Shown here piece by piece: positions 47,906 through 59,254 of a DNA stretch of 64,000 bases. Every line of letters starts with the position of its first letter. Within the stretch, counting starts at the first letter, position 1. The DNA comes from Epiperipatus broadwayi (Eukaryota > Onychophora > Udeonychophora > Euonychophora > Peripatidae): NCBI GenBank assembly GCA_028023455.1, contig JAQFVV010000042.1:8517922-8581921 (forward strand), in the 5' to 3' direction. The translations under genes were made by a program, and so were the position numbers. The notes under the pieces were generated by a model. The model was not told the DNA's origin, made no database searches, and saw nothing but the letters and a program-made list of their open reading frames with translations.

Positions 47906-48237
47906 TAGTAACTTTTTGTTCGTTTTTTTTTTTTTTGTATTCTAAAGTCAAAATGATCATAGTCGTTAAGAATGAAATTAATAAGTGATCCATGGAGTAT
48001 AGTACAGTTTAAATCAACTTTCAATAACTTCGTATTTAATTGTAGTTAATAAATGTAAGATGTTGTTTAACAAATTTGTAAAATTGATTGAAAGATTTTC
48101 ACTACAGAATTTGTCAACAAATAATTACAATATTTAATATTAACATGGTATTTATAATAAAAAGTAAAAATTACAATTATTTATATATTAAGATCTCAGT
48201 ATTAATTACAATATTATACAATAACGTTAAAAAAAAT
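47906..48237. other. AT-rich start of CEP20 intron 1
   Basis: No feature beyond the exon 1 donor at its upper end (48238-48239). Confidence 0.4.
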
Positions 48238-48239
48238 AC

Positions 48240-48267
48240 CGATTTTAAGCTCATCCACAGTAGCCAT
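48240..48267 (-). CDS. CEP20: CEP20 (FOPNL/FOR20) coding exon 1
   Basis: This exon carries the start codon and the first nine codons, MATVDELKI, close to the start of animal CEP20. An in-frame TAG lies two codons upstream (TAG AAA ATG) and the context AAAATGG is favourable, so the start is well fixed. The exon ends in phase 1, G followed by a GTATTT donor, and this G joins with TA of exon 2 to give Val. The donor is weak compared with the GTRAGT consensus. CEP20 is a small centrosomal and centriolar-satellite protein needed for ciliary basal bodies. The next exon lies 20.9 kb away. Identification rests on the protein match plus the phase match, both read by eye. Confidence 0.85.
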
Positions 48268-48850
48268 TTTCTACACTACTGTTACTATGACTACTACTCT
48301 CGATTCTGTAACGTTTTATTGGGAAATTTTTTTTTGTTTATTTTGAACAGATAAGCCGTTTTTTTAAAATGCAGTAATTCGTTATGCCACATCTGATTTT
48401 GCGTTCATATGAAAAATTAATTTTTTTAAAATAAAAATTTCATACGATTCATGAACTTATTTTCTTTTTTGATTTTGTAATTATATAAATTTTCAAAATG
48501 AAATGCAAAGATTGTTTTATTTTCAATATATATATAACAAATGTAGAACTGTGTTTGAAATAAACAGGACTCAAATAAAAAAAAAATAATTAAATGCCTG
48601 CTTACTTTTTCTTAAATTTTATTCACACATATCCATTTATAACTAGATTTCAATGAGACCGGAGTTTCGGCTGATAATATTGTATGTTTATGTAGCCCTA
48701 TTTAATGATCTTCCTGCCTAATTGGGGGAATGGAAAATGTGGCTAAAAAAAGGCCTATCATTCATAATTTGGCTAGGTTGTCGCACATGCCCTGATTAAT
48801 CATTTCAGCGGTGGAAATAATAATTGCTATATCCAGGCGTAACTTGACTC
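48268..48850 (-). promoter_or_regulatory. CEP20 5' UTR and presumed promoter region
   Basis: Sequence directly upstream of the CEP20 start codon. An in-frame stop lies 6 bases upstream of the ATG. Between about 48650 and 48850 the sequence is less AT-rich than its surroundings, with several CG dinucleotides, which may mark a promoter. No TATA box, transcription start or UTR intron can be fixed by reading. Confidence 0.3.
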
Positions 48851-49189
48851 CTACCAGCTGAATAAACATCAAATATTTTAGGTTAAATATGAAACTTAAT
48901 AATAAATATAAAAATATGCAAATAGAAGCTCAACGAGCGACATGATTGGTAGATTAAAACTGCAAAGAAAACAATTTGCTTCTAGATTTTTTTTGATGCA
49001 GTGAAAGCAAAGTATGCTGAGAAACAGTATCACAATCCTATTAAATCCAACAACAACATTCTTTTTTACATGATGACAATATTTTGAAGAGATAATAGAA
49101 GTATTTTGATCATTTTTTGAATAATGTTACAAAACTGAGATGATGACTTAATGATATATCCTATTTTATTTACTCATTTAGATTTGGTC
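48851..49189. other. No gene seen
   Basis: AT-rich, upstream of the LINE-b copy. Confidence 0.35.
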
Positions 49190-50410
49190 AAAGATATTCA
49201 GCTTAACAAAGTCAAAACAGCTCTTTATAATTTTAAATATGAAAAGGCTAGCAACATCCTGATGGAATAACCAGAAATATGTAAAAAGATGATGGTAATA
49301 TATTAGCTTCAAAAATGTTTGAATTTGTTTAGGAATAAATGGATCCAAAAAGTTGTTTTAGCTAATCTTAGGATGCTTCTATTATTCCAATTTTTTAAAA
49401 AATTAGGGAATAGACAAGATTGCATTAATTATCATGGGATATTGTTGTCCACTACAGTAAAGGTGCTTTCAATAACTTTGATGAATAGATTGATTCCAAT
49501 TATAGATGGCTACCAGAAACTCAATGTGGTTTTGGAGAATCAAGAGTCAGAAACAAAGTACAATCAATTTGGTCAAGGCATTTGATTCATTTAATAGGAC
49601 ATCTATGACATTGTTTGAAATTAGTTGGTGCCCACCAAAATTTATATTAAATAGTTCTTACATGATGGAATGAGGAAGTGTTACTACTCCAGGTGGAAAA
49701 TCTGGAGCATTTGAAATGAAGCCATATTAAACAAGGATGTATACTTTGCTCCAATGGTTTTCAACTTTTTATAGACAGTTTAAGGAAAGAAAGATCAAGA
49801 TGCAGTACAGATTTGATGATAGAATTTTTAAATTGAATCAATCAAAAGCAAAAACATGAACTTTTTGGATTCTGGATTTACAGTAGACTAATGATTTATT
49901 ATTTTTGTCAATTCAGAAGATAATTTATAAAAAATTTTAATATTTTGAATTCATCATTTAAGGGTTTTAGTTTATTAATTAAGGTTCAAAAAACTCAACT
50001 TTTTATCAACCAGTGACAGAAGAAAAATTCTCCATTACTTTTAGCTTGGATGACGATTTGAGAATGTAAACCAGTTTAAATATTTTATATTATAATAGAA
50101 AGATGAATATGGAAGCTTAGGTCTAATACAGATTCCAATATGCTGCTGATTTTAATAAGTTAGAAGATAGAGCATTTCATCCCAGGAAAGTAACTTCTGC
50201 AATTAAGCTAGCTATATATAAATTATGTTACCAAATTTACTGTATGGAAGCAAAACGTGGACACTCTATCAGTACAATATAAAGGTATTAGAAAAATCTC
50301 ATTTAAGGATGCACTGTATAGTTTTAAAAATACCATGGCAAGATCATAAACCTCAATATGTTCTTCAACCTGTTGGATTTAATACTATTGAATCAGCCAT
50401 TGCATGATGG
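49190..50410 (+). pseudogene. LINE-b retrotransposon RT gene, second copy
   Basis: Decayed but collinear. LNKVKTALYNFKYEKAS (49203-49250) is followed by FFKKLGNRQDCINYHGILLS, then TVKVLSITLMNRLIPIIDGY (about 49390-49510), a LINE RT motif 2 region. A diverged palm region follows, without a clear YADD. At 50225-50400 the frame reads LPNLLYGSKTWTLYQYNIKV, then LKIPWQDHKPQYVLQPVGFN, the post-RT region LYG.ETWTLY....L...H...L. The same block appears at 45985-46060 in the split copy. It is inactive, and the clade is not resolved. Confidence 0.78.
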
Positions 50411-50905
50411 TCTCTCCAAATTCAATCCATTTTAAACCACAAAATACTTCTTGCATCACTACTATAAAAAGTTTTGGAGATATGAAATCACTCTGTCTTA
50501 CATCCTTCTCAATGTTAACCTTTCTAATATCATTATGTAATCTGCTGTTTCATTTTTATAAATATTCTTTAGAATATGACAATATCCTGGGTTTATACTT
50601 TGATGATCCAATACTTTAATCACTGAAGAAATGCTTATAGAATCAAATGCTTTTTCATAATCTACAAATTTGAAGTATAGTGGCAACTCCTATTCATTTG
50701 TCCTTTCTATAACTTCTCTCAATGCATAGATATGATCCAGTTACTAAATCACTTTTAAATCCAGCTTGTTCTTTTGGTTGGTTGAAATTCAAAGTTCTCA
50801 GTAGATGAATTGTAATTATCTTGGTAAAAATTTTGTACAAAATTGATAAAAGCTGATAGATCTGTAATTTCTAATAGCTTCTTTATCACCATTTTAAAAT
50901 ATTGA
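50411..50905 (-). pseudogene. RTE fragment
   Basis: Minus-strand RT palm piece: GFKSDLVTGSYLCIERSYRK-like start, then LYFKFVDYEKAFDSISISSV and VLDHQSINPGYCHILKNIYK. It matches 39104-39440 of the inverted RTE copy. The upstream end (50760-50905) corresponds to FHQPKEQAG and the NYRPISLL region. It abuts LINE-b. Confidence 0.85.
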
Positions 50906-52100
50906 TTTCAATACCTATTATAAAATCATTTATATTTTTTCCTCAACTTTATAATCTTACTGCAGATCAAATTCGATGTAATATGATAATATACAGATTA
51001 CATTCTTTGATTTATAACAATATCAATAAACTAAGCTTAAATACTAAGAAAGCTAAAAGAATGAGTGATATTATTCTATTTTTGTCATAGTTTATTGATG
51101 TTTGGCTATTAGTTAAGCATAACTCAATGAAGGTAGCCATTATATTTTAATTTCATATTTTATATAATGTTTCATTTTTGATTATTTTGTAAGGGATAAT
51201 AGTGGAATAATTAGATAAAACTAATTTCTAGTTTTTACTTCAAGAAAAGAATTTAATTAAGAAAATATAATTTATTTTCATTTAATTAAATAATTATGAG
51301 TCTAAGATTGATAAGAAAAACCAAGTCAAGGAAAAGATATTCTGTAGCTGTATATTATAGAAAAGCAGTATAACTTTCAGAGGCTAGAAGCTTGGAGATT
51401 CCACCAACTGTTTGAATCTATCTTGGAGCTCATGTTTTTAATTCCCAGTGCAATTAAAAATATATTACGAGTTGGAAAGTATTTATTAAAAAAAAAAAAG
51501 CAAAATGGTAAGTCAAAGTATAATAGGTAGACATTCTAGCTTTGTCTCCACCACATTCAAGGGAAATTGTAAGGCATAAATTATATAAACCTCACAAGAA
51601 GCTACACAAGGATTTGGCTAAGAAACTGACTACAGTTATGAAACTTAAATTATGTGAATTGGTTGGTAGAAAACTGCTTATAATTTATACTATTTTAAAG
51701 ACCATTATTTTGCTCTGACCTCATAAATATATATTAGTAATTAATTTGATCCTGTATATATATTTGGAAAAAAAAAACGTTATGAGACAGTTTAGAAACA
51801 AATCTTTGCTTCTTTTTAAAAATTAATATTGATTTAAAATATATATTTATTTTTATAGGTGGTTCCTTTTAAAATAAGATATATATAAAATCTAAGTTAT
51901 ATTTTAATAAAAGGCGTAAGAATGTTTTAGATTATAATTCTAAAATTTATAGTTTAGAAGAAAACGTGTCACATAGCAAGACGTATAGCGTGTGCATGTA
52001 GACATTTGTGCGAATATATGAGAAATGTCCAAGAAGTGGAATAAAAGACAGGTTTATAATCATTTTAATTTCAAACTAAGGACATAAATTGTTTTATTAT
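50906..52100. other. No gene seen
   Basis: AT-rich, no recognised repeat or coding content. Confidence 0.35.
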
Positions 52101-52107
52101 CAAATAT

Positions 52108-53250
52108 AATAACAGTTCAAACATAGATAAAATTAAAGCAGAAGTTACCATAACCCTCTAGTGAGCTATATATAAACTAACACAAACCTGTCAATAAATA
52201 AAAAAAGTACAGAATGAACTCACCTATATCCTAGCTTGGTTCATATTTAAGCATTCAATTTATTGACATGTAATAATACAGAGCAAGAATTCTGTATATT
52301 AACAATTTTAGTACAGCAGGCCATTCTGAAATCTCTAAGCAATCAGAGATTAAAAGCCTCATTTTCAACAACACTTGAATATTAAATTAACAGTTAATTA
52401 ATAGAAATAAATATTAATAGCCCAAATGTAGATGAAATTAAAGTGGAAGTTATTGTAAATCCTCGGCAAGCTATATACAAACTTATCAGAAAACAAAAAT
52501 ACATAATGGCTTAGTTGTATTGAAATCACAATATACAGAATTTATGATCAGCACTGTAATACATAAAAAAATTGAATGCTCAAATAAGATTTAGGTTAAA
52601 GTACAAGTGGATCCATTCTATACTTTTTCATTTATTGATGGGTTTGTATTAGTTTATTTATATAACTCACTGGAATTTATAATAAATTCCACTTTAATTT
52701 CATCTCTGTTTGACTTATTACTATTTACATTTATTAACTACAGTTTAATTTAATATTCAGGGTTGTTAAGTGAAATGTTGCCATTACCCTCCGATTTAGT
52801 GATTTCTGAATGGTTATAATGAAATCACATTGATACATAGAATTTGTAGTGTTGTAACACTTCAATAAAATGAATGCTTAAATACAAGTACAGGTTAATC
52901 CATTCTGTACTTTTCCATTCATCAATGGATTTGTATTAGTTTATATATAGTTCCCTGAGGTTTACAATAACTTCCACTTTAATTTAAACTATGAATATTA
53001 ATGTTTACTTCTATTAACTTGTTTCATATTCAGGAATTGTTAAAATGAGATGCAGCCCTTACCCTTTGATTTATAGTTGTACTGAAATCATGTTAATGTA
53101 TAGAATTCACAATCTGCTGTTCCAACACATCAAACTGAATGCTTAAATACAATTTTAACTAAAATACAGGTCAGCCTATTCTGTATTTTTTCATAGTTTA
53201 TATTAGTTTGCTGAGGGTTTATAGTAACTTCTGCTTTAATTTTATCAAAT
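52108..53250. repeat. Array of ~270-bp repeats in alternating orientation
   Basis: Three direct copies (about 52500-52705, 52758-52990, 53027-53247) share ATTCAGG, AAATCA(C/T), TATAGAATT, GAATGCT(T/C)AAATA, a CC(T)ATTCTGTA(C/T)TTTT core and, at the end, TTTGTATTAGTTTAT, then AACTTC(C/T)(A/G)CTTTAATTT. An inverted copy (about 52108-52370) and an inverted stub (52428-52480) lie to their left. The inverted and direct copies meet at about 52480-52500. No coding capacity. Confidence 0.8.
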
Positions 53251-53382
53251 ATAACTGTATGAAAATTTAGACCCTTATGTATTACTTTTAATAGTTATTT
53301 ATGAGCTTTTGTTCATAATTTAGCAAATTTTCACTATTCAAAAAATTCTATATTATTTAAGAATAGAAATGATTAGTTTTAT

Positions 53383-53560
53383 AAGGGATAGGATCCAAAA
53401 GCTGTCCATCCCTGTGAATTATTAGTTTTACAGCTACATTTTAAAAGGAATTGGATAAAGACTGACTATTTTTATGAATTATTATTTAGTTTTACAGATG
53501 TTTTATAAAGAGTTGAATCCAAAAACTGTCCTATTTGAATAATTATTAATTTTATGACAA
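53383..53560 (+). repeat. Tandem repeat, 3 units of about 60-66 bp
   Basis: Each unit has (A)TTGGAT(C/A)(C/A)AAA..CTG, then GAATTATTA and AGTTTTACAG...TTTTA(A/T)AA. Units start near 53388, 53448 and 53510. Confidence 0.65.
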
Positions 53561-54960
53561 TTAAATTGTGTAGTTATGTAATATGTTTATCAGGATTTAC
53601 ACTGGAAGAGTACTGTAGACTAACGTTATTTTGTGTATATATATATATGCAATGACTGTGAATTTAAATCTTATCAAGAAAATTGATTAGATTTCTAGGG
53701 ATTATTAACATTGTGAAGTCATACCACCCTAGATGCATTAAAGACATGGAATACTTGTTAACGACAATCAGTGCTTGATCATATTATATTATATACTACG
53801 ATTTATATAATTAATAAATTTAGACTTGGACATTTATCAAGAATTTTTGATTGTTATAGTTTGTTACATATTGTGAAACAGCAATTGAAATATAATTTAG
53901 AAATCAGATTCAAGAAATAATATTGCCTATTGTTAAAATTTAAAATGATAGCTAGATAAGGAGTTAACTATGTTAATGTAATTTAAATTAGAAGTCAGTA
54001 AGATTAATATGGGGGAAATTAAATTAATAATTGTTTTGTTAAATACATTTTATGCTAATATAAATGCCAACTAAAATATATATAAAGATTTTCTTGAGAA
54101 TGAAAATACGTAAATTACTGTTCATTAAATATTATGAGTACAATTTTAAATATATATGAAAAATTGTTAGGTTGGAATGCCAAGTCTATGGTCTTGTTTC
54201 ATCCAAGAGAAATTTATGTGATCCTCGATTTAACCAGCTTTAATAAATTCAGTGATGTATTTTAGCATAAATACTGGGGAAATTATAAAGAAAATTGTAA
54301 TAAATCATATTAGTACAGAAATAAAGTATATTCCTGAAATATTTCTTGAAAATTTTTACTAGGTGGCGCCCAGATAGTGATAATCATAAACTTAACCCTG
54401 AAGTTTAAAGTTGAATCATTTCCTCACATTATCAACATAGATATAAATTGTATTTTCAGAAATATTCCTATCAACAGTAATGTTACCAGGAATAAACTCT
54501 GAAAAAATTAAATTAGTTTACTTTCGAAAATTTTACAATTTTTAAAAACAAAGTACATGGGTCATATTGAGAATTTTGCCGAAATACTTATAATAATAAT
54601 AGCTGAAAGAAATTAGCAAAACTTACAAAACATATTTGCAATTGGGATTAAATTACACTGGTCAACAAATTTAAACTATTTTGAATTAACATCAATAAAA
54701 ATAGCTGTATATAAAGTTTTTTATGGTCCTAAATCTGAATAGTATGCTAAATACTGCAACATAGTTTTTTTTGTTACAGGAGTTGGTGGTCAGATAAAAA
54801 AAAGATGACATATTTTTGCAATGTTAATGTTTGTGTAATAAAAATATGTAAATTATGTTAAATCTAAGCAAAGACATTTGACTAAGGATCATGTGCAATA
54901 AAAATTGTAAAATGTTACTTGAAAATACCAAACAGCAACAAAATATTTCACTTTTTTCTC
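53561..54960. other. No gene seen
   Basis: AT-rich. A (TA)n run lies near 53636-53650. No coding content recognised. Confidence 0.35.
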
Positions 54961-54969
54961 ATATTCAAT

Positions 54970-56480
54970 ACAAAAACCAACAGTAGTCACCCAACATAGA
55001 TGGGTTCCAGCATTCCTGGTATCTTATTCCCATTGTCCTGATATCCTGGTGAAATCTCTCCTTGTTCATCACTTACTGCACCCAAATTTTATGGGAAAAA
55101 ATCCAAATGCGAGTGCAAAAAATGTATTTTTAAGGACATACAATATCCTAGTAGTTTATAAGCTTTTAAAAGTTCATCTATGAGAGTTTTAGTTCTCATC
55201 TTTCTTGTTACTCAGAAATCCCTTCACTACACTTACAAAACAGTTCCAAGCTGCCAATTCCTTATCATTTACATTTTTTTTGAAAAAGAAAATCGCTTAA
55301 GTTTTATTTGAGATCCAATAAAGATGCCTTAGTTTCGCATCACTTAACTGAGAAAATATTTCTTTTAGGTACTTGAAACCATTACCTTTTTTGTCCACAG
55401 CTTTAACAAAGTTTAGTCCAAGCTTAATATGGAGCACAGGAGAAGTACCATTTTGTGGTTAACAAAAGAAGCATATTTATGTTTGCAGTGCCTGGCTCAA
55501 AAGCTCTATGAGGCCAATCTTTCTTAATGAAATGTTGTGTTGCTCGACTGTCCCATAGATACAAAAAAAAACCCCACAAGTCTGTAAAACTCCTCGAAAC
55601 CCTAGCAATATACTTAATACTTTTAAATCTCCACAAATATCCCACTGATACTGTTTATATTTAATTTGAATTAGTATGGTAGCTAAGTTATCATAGTTTT
55701 CTTTCATTGTCACTGAATGAGCTAAAGAAATAGATTTTTTTTGTTTCCATTATGAAGCAAGGCTGCGTTTAGCTGAATCTATGAAAATACGCCATTCAGA
55801 AGGTACATTTCATATTAAGCTCATTCATTAAACCATCAATATCATAACAGACACATAGCGATCCTTCCATTTTATAAAAACTTGAAAATGTTTTATTCTG
55901 TTTTCGGTAAAATGAAACACATTTTTATCTAACAGGTTCCACTGTTGAAGACTGGAACCATGATCAAATTTTTGTTTTGACAAACCCAGTCACTTACCAA
56001 ATCATTTAGTTCACTCTGAGTTATTGAGGTTCACTGGTAGTCTGTAAAAATGTAGGGTCACTACTGATATACTCAGGAAGTTATGGATCAGATCCTGATG
56101 AATTAGAATCATTAGGAAACATAACATCCAAGTTTAGAGCCGCAATCGGCACCGGTAATTCCTGGCTATGAGAAACCGATCTTAGTGCAGAAGACAAATT
56201 TGGATACTCAATTTTCTTTGCTTTTTTGAATACCCTTGTGTTTTAGTGATACAGAAGTAGCAATCACTGACATGGTCAGAAGGTTGCATTCATTGCACTA
56301 AATTTGCATGACAACTCTATGCACATATATCCTTGAAGTGTTTTAGTTTTATATATGTTGAGAGTATTTACGATATAAAAACTCATCTAAAGATTCGGAC
56401 GCTAAATAAGCATTGTTTATGCGTTTGTATATGTGTACCCGACTTTTAATTTCTTTGCTGGTTTTTAATTTATCTTTTGC
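54970..56480 (-). pseudogene. Decayed gene of a transposon-linked family ending DYCW
   Basis: Minus-strand pieces in order: SDHVSDCYFCITKTQGYSKK and YPNLPSALRSVSHSQELPVP (56290-56140); WRIFIDSAK-like (about 55800); YQWDICGDLKVLSILLG (about 55650-55600); LWDSRATQHFIKKDWPHRA (55560-55500); AVDKKGNGFKYLKEIFSQLS (about 55410-55340); VSDEQGE (55075); and ERFHQDIRTMGIRYQECWNP with SMLGDYCWFLY (55055-54985). This order matches a family of several hundred residues that I know only as uncharacterised proteins, multi-copy in cnidarian and arthropod genomes. Frameshifts and stops throughout. The biochemical role is unknown, and a mobile-element origin is an inference from copy number in other genomes. 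Confidence 0.72.
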
Positions 56481-57104
56481 TCCATTCTTAACCAAGTTGC
56501 ATGGCATATGTTATACTGTATATAAGACTAGAGTTATCTGATGTATAATATTTTCAAAATGCTACAATTTGTTCTGGATCATAGAAAATATAATAGAAGA
56601 GGTAAATATTTAAAGAATAAGGTGGATAAATCAGTTTTTCTGTGAAAGTGGCATCAGAAATGAGAAGTAGTATTACCCTTAAAACAAACTGGGGCTAACA
56701 TAAATAAATTTGAAATTTCAATTAAGTTCGTTCTGGTCGGGCAATATAATAATACCATTCTAGTTTGTTATTTATTATATAATTTACCAAGATTATATGG
56801 TTTCCAATGTCATGACCAACCATTAGAATAAATTACATGAAGTATATTATTTACTTTTCAATAAAATTTCATTCATATAATATTCATAAAATTTTCTGTT
56901 AAATATATCTATTAACAGAATTTTATATTTTCTTTTATTTAAAAGAAAAGATGAAACAAATTAATATATTAAAATTGATAGTTATTAGCTTAATTTTTGC
57001 TTGAGTATTTCTTAGTTTATTTACGCTCTAAAGTTATTTAGAGTATTAATCAATTTCTAAATTAGTAATTTAGTATTTTGCAAAATCTTAAATTATGTTG
57101 TGGA
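56481..57104. other. No gene seen
   Basis: AT-rich sequence, no recognised features. Confidence 0.35.
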
Positions 57105-57179
57105 ATTTTTAATGATATATAATAATTCAAATAAATCTATTTAACACAGTATCCAAATTTTAATGAGCATATTCTTTAC

Positions 57180-57235
57180 TGGAAGTACTTTCGATTGTAA
57201 CACTGACAATCTTTATCAACCATCAATTAGTACAA
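57180..57235 (-). other. PLE E 3' stem-loop, hammerhead-like
   Basis: On the minus strand: TTGATAA, stem GATTGT, loop CAGTGTT, stem ACAATC, then GAAA. The right-arm copy has CAAAA in place of CGAAA, so only the left copy keeps the second core box. Confidence 0.5.
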
Positions 57236-57271
57236 ATTTACACAAAATAAAAATCTTATATTACCCATCAT

Positions 57272-57481
57272 TCAAATTTCCCACAATTCTGTTGTTTTTA
57301 TATTAGTCGATTGTTTATTCATTAAACCCTCTCTATTTCTAGATATTATCATTGCTTCCTTAATTTTTCGTTTTTCATTACATCGTTCAATTTGAATAAT
57401 TTTCACATCTCTATTATCAAATTTAAAACCATAATTATACGTTTTATTATTATAAAAATAATTGATGAAGTATTCATACAT
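57272..57481 (-). pseudogene. PLE E C-terminal fragment
   Basis: Encodes GFKFDNRDVKIIQIERCNEK, then RKIKEAMIISRNREGLMN and a stop shortly after. This matches the end of PLE GIY-YIG domains: a DxENVKI-type strand, the catalytic Glu in KEAM, and a final LN..RE-like tail. Everything upstream is missing. Confidence 0.68.
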
Positions 57482-57791
57482 ATTGAAGTTTCATTTTTCT
57501 TTCTGTATTTATACAATATCCTATGATCATTATATCGGCTAATATAAAAACAACAGAATTGTGGGAAATTTCAATGAATTGAATGATGGGTAATAAAAGA
57601 TTTTTATTTTGTGTAAATTTGTACTAATTGATGGTTGATAAAAATTGTCAGTGTTACAATCAAAAGTACTTCCAGTAAAAAATATATTTATTAAAATTTG
57701 GATACTGTGTTAAATAGATTTGAATTATTATATTATTTAAAAATACAGACATTTAATAGTTATAGATGTCTGTATGAATGGTTATTTTTAA

Positions 57792-58789
57792 AATATTATT
57801 TGATAAGCAACTTCAAACAATAAAAATTTAATTCTATAGCTGGTTCAGATAAGTGTGCTTGCTACTAAAGCAATAAAAGTTATTGTTAACCATCAAAATA
57901 TAAGCTCTTGCAGAAAAGCACTACTTGTATTACTAGTCTCTGTCAATATCATCTTAAGATTTGAAATACTTTGAATCATTGCTTTACTATTTTGTGGTTG
58001 TTTATTACCACCCACCAAAAAATCATCTCAATCATGAACAAAGCTGCATGGATTATTATCTATTATAAACTTAAAAGCTGTCAAGTTTCTATTATTACTG
58101 CTCAGTGTTACAAAAGTGTCTACAGGTAATCATTTCAATGTTAAAACTAATTAGAAGTTATAGAGAATTCTGCCAAGAATATCATCACCTCACCAAAGAA
58201 TAAACAAAAAGATTACCACCAATCTTTATAAATTCTGATGAGTAACTGGCACATTTTTCTAAAAACATAAGATTTTGAATACAAGTTTTAATTATTACTT
58301 ATTAAACATGCATGGAAATGAGTATTCTTTCAAAAATCAAGATATTATATATATATATTTAAATATAATAAGTTTTAAAATATTTCTTTTAAAATTATAT
58401 TATTAATATTTGTGGTTTTTTTAGTTATCTAGTAAACAATATATTTTATTCTTTGATAAAATATATTCAAATAAAAATATCTCATTTTACAGATTTACTT
58501 TAGTACTTCATTTTAAAAAATAATTTTGATATATATTACCACTTATAATACCATTATTAAAATATTTTATCTGTTTATTAAACTATTTTATAAATAGTTA
58601 CGTTTAATAGTTGCTGTGCTATTACTAAAAGATGAATGAATTAGGAAACTTAAAAATACAACATATGATTACTAAACCTTCAAACAGTAGATTGTGATCA
58701 CTTGTTTTTACCAATTGAATTCAGCAACTTGGAAATGTGACATATGTGAACTAAATTACCTTACGAAAGTCATCTCACTTGGGATTACA
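57792..58789. other. No gene seen
   Basis: AT-rich. Confidence 0.35.
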
Positions 58790-58990
58790 GTATATATAAG
58801 GAGCATGAGAATCAGCATGGGCTAACAAAAAAATAATTATAACAATAATTATACTTAGAAGCTACATCACCAGCATTAAAAAGAATAACAACAGTTAATG
58901 ATCTACAGTCATTCCTTGTCAGGGCAAAATATAACACAATCATCTGAATGCACACATCTAATTGGTAATCTTACTTGTAATAAAAAATAA
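58790..58990 (-). repeat. Dispersed repeat R1, copy 2 (inverted)
   Basis: TATATAAGGAGCATGAGAAT, CACCAGCAT and ATAACACAATCA(T/A)CTG match the copy at 59255-59690 in order, and the reverse complement of 60935-61360. Confidence 0.6.
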
Positions 58991-59254
58991 TGCTGGGATA
59001 CTGGTACAAGCAGATCATCAACAATGCTCGTTATATATTTTATTCTTATGTTCTTTAGATATTTATAACATTTGTATTTATCATTTTACCATTTGCTCAC
59101 TGCTTTTATTTTATATATTCAATGGGATGATGTTTCACATCTTTCCATATTTACCCCCCCCCCCTTATTACCATTATAAATGGCATCTACTGTGGGGCCC
59201 AATTTGTAATGGTATGGAATGGGGTATCACAGAGAGATAAAAAAATATAAGGAG
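58991..59254. other. Spacer between R1 copies
   Basis: Includes a C-run at about 59154-59164. No gene recognised. Confidence 0.35.

Larger units (their letters stand above)
27370..48239 (-). other. CEP20 intron 1 (about 20.9 kb)
   Basis: Delimited by the phase-1 donor after exon 1 and the acceptor before exon 2. It holds RTE copies, a hAT remnant, a long-TIR MITE, palindromic PLEs C and D, a split LINE and a fold-back array, all listed separately. No further host exon was recognised inside it. Confidence 0.8.
57105..57791. mobile_element. Palindromic Penelope-like element E (short)
   Basis: Left arm 57113-57308 and right arm 57537-57733 are inverted copies. The centre (57309-57536) is PLE coding sequence continuous with the left copy. 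Candidate TSD ATTTTTAA occurs at 57105-57112 and 57784-57791. As in B, C and D, the left arm starts right after the first TSD copy and an unpaired ~50-bp tail follows the right arm. The TSD is AT-rich and short, so alone it would be weak. The arm symmetry is unambiguous. Confidence 0.72.
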
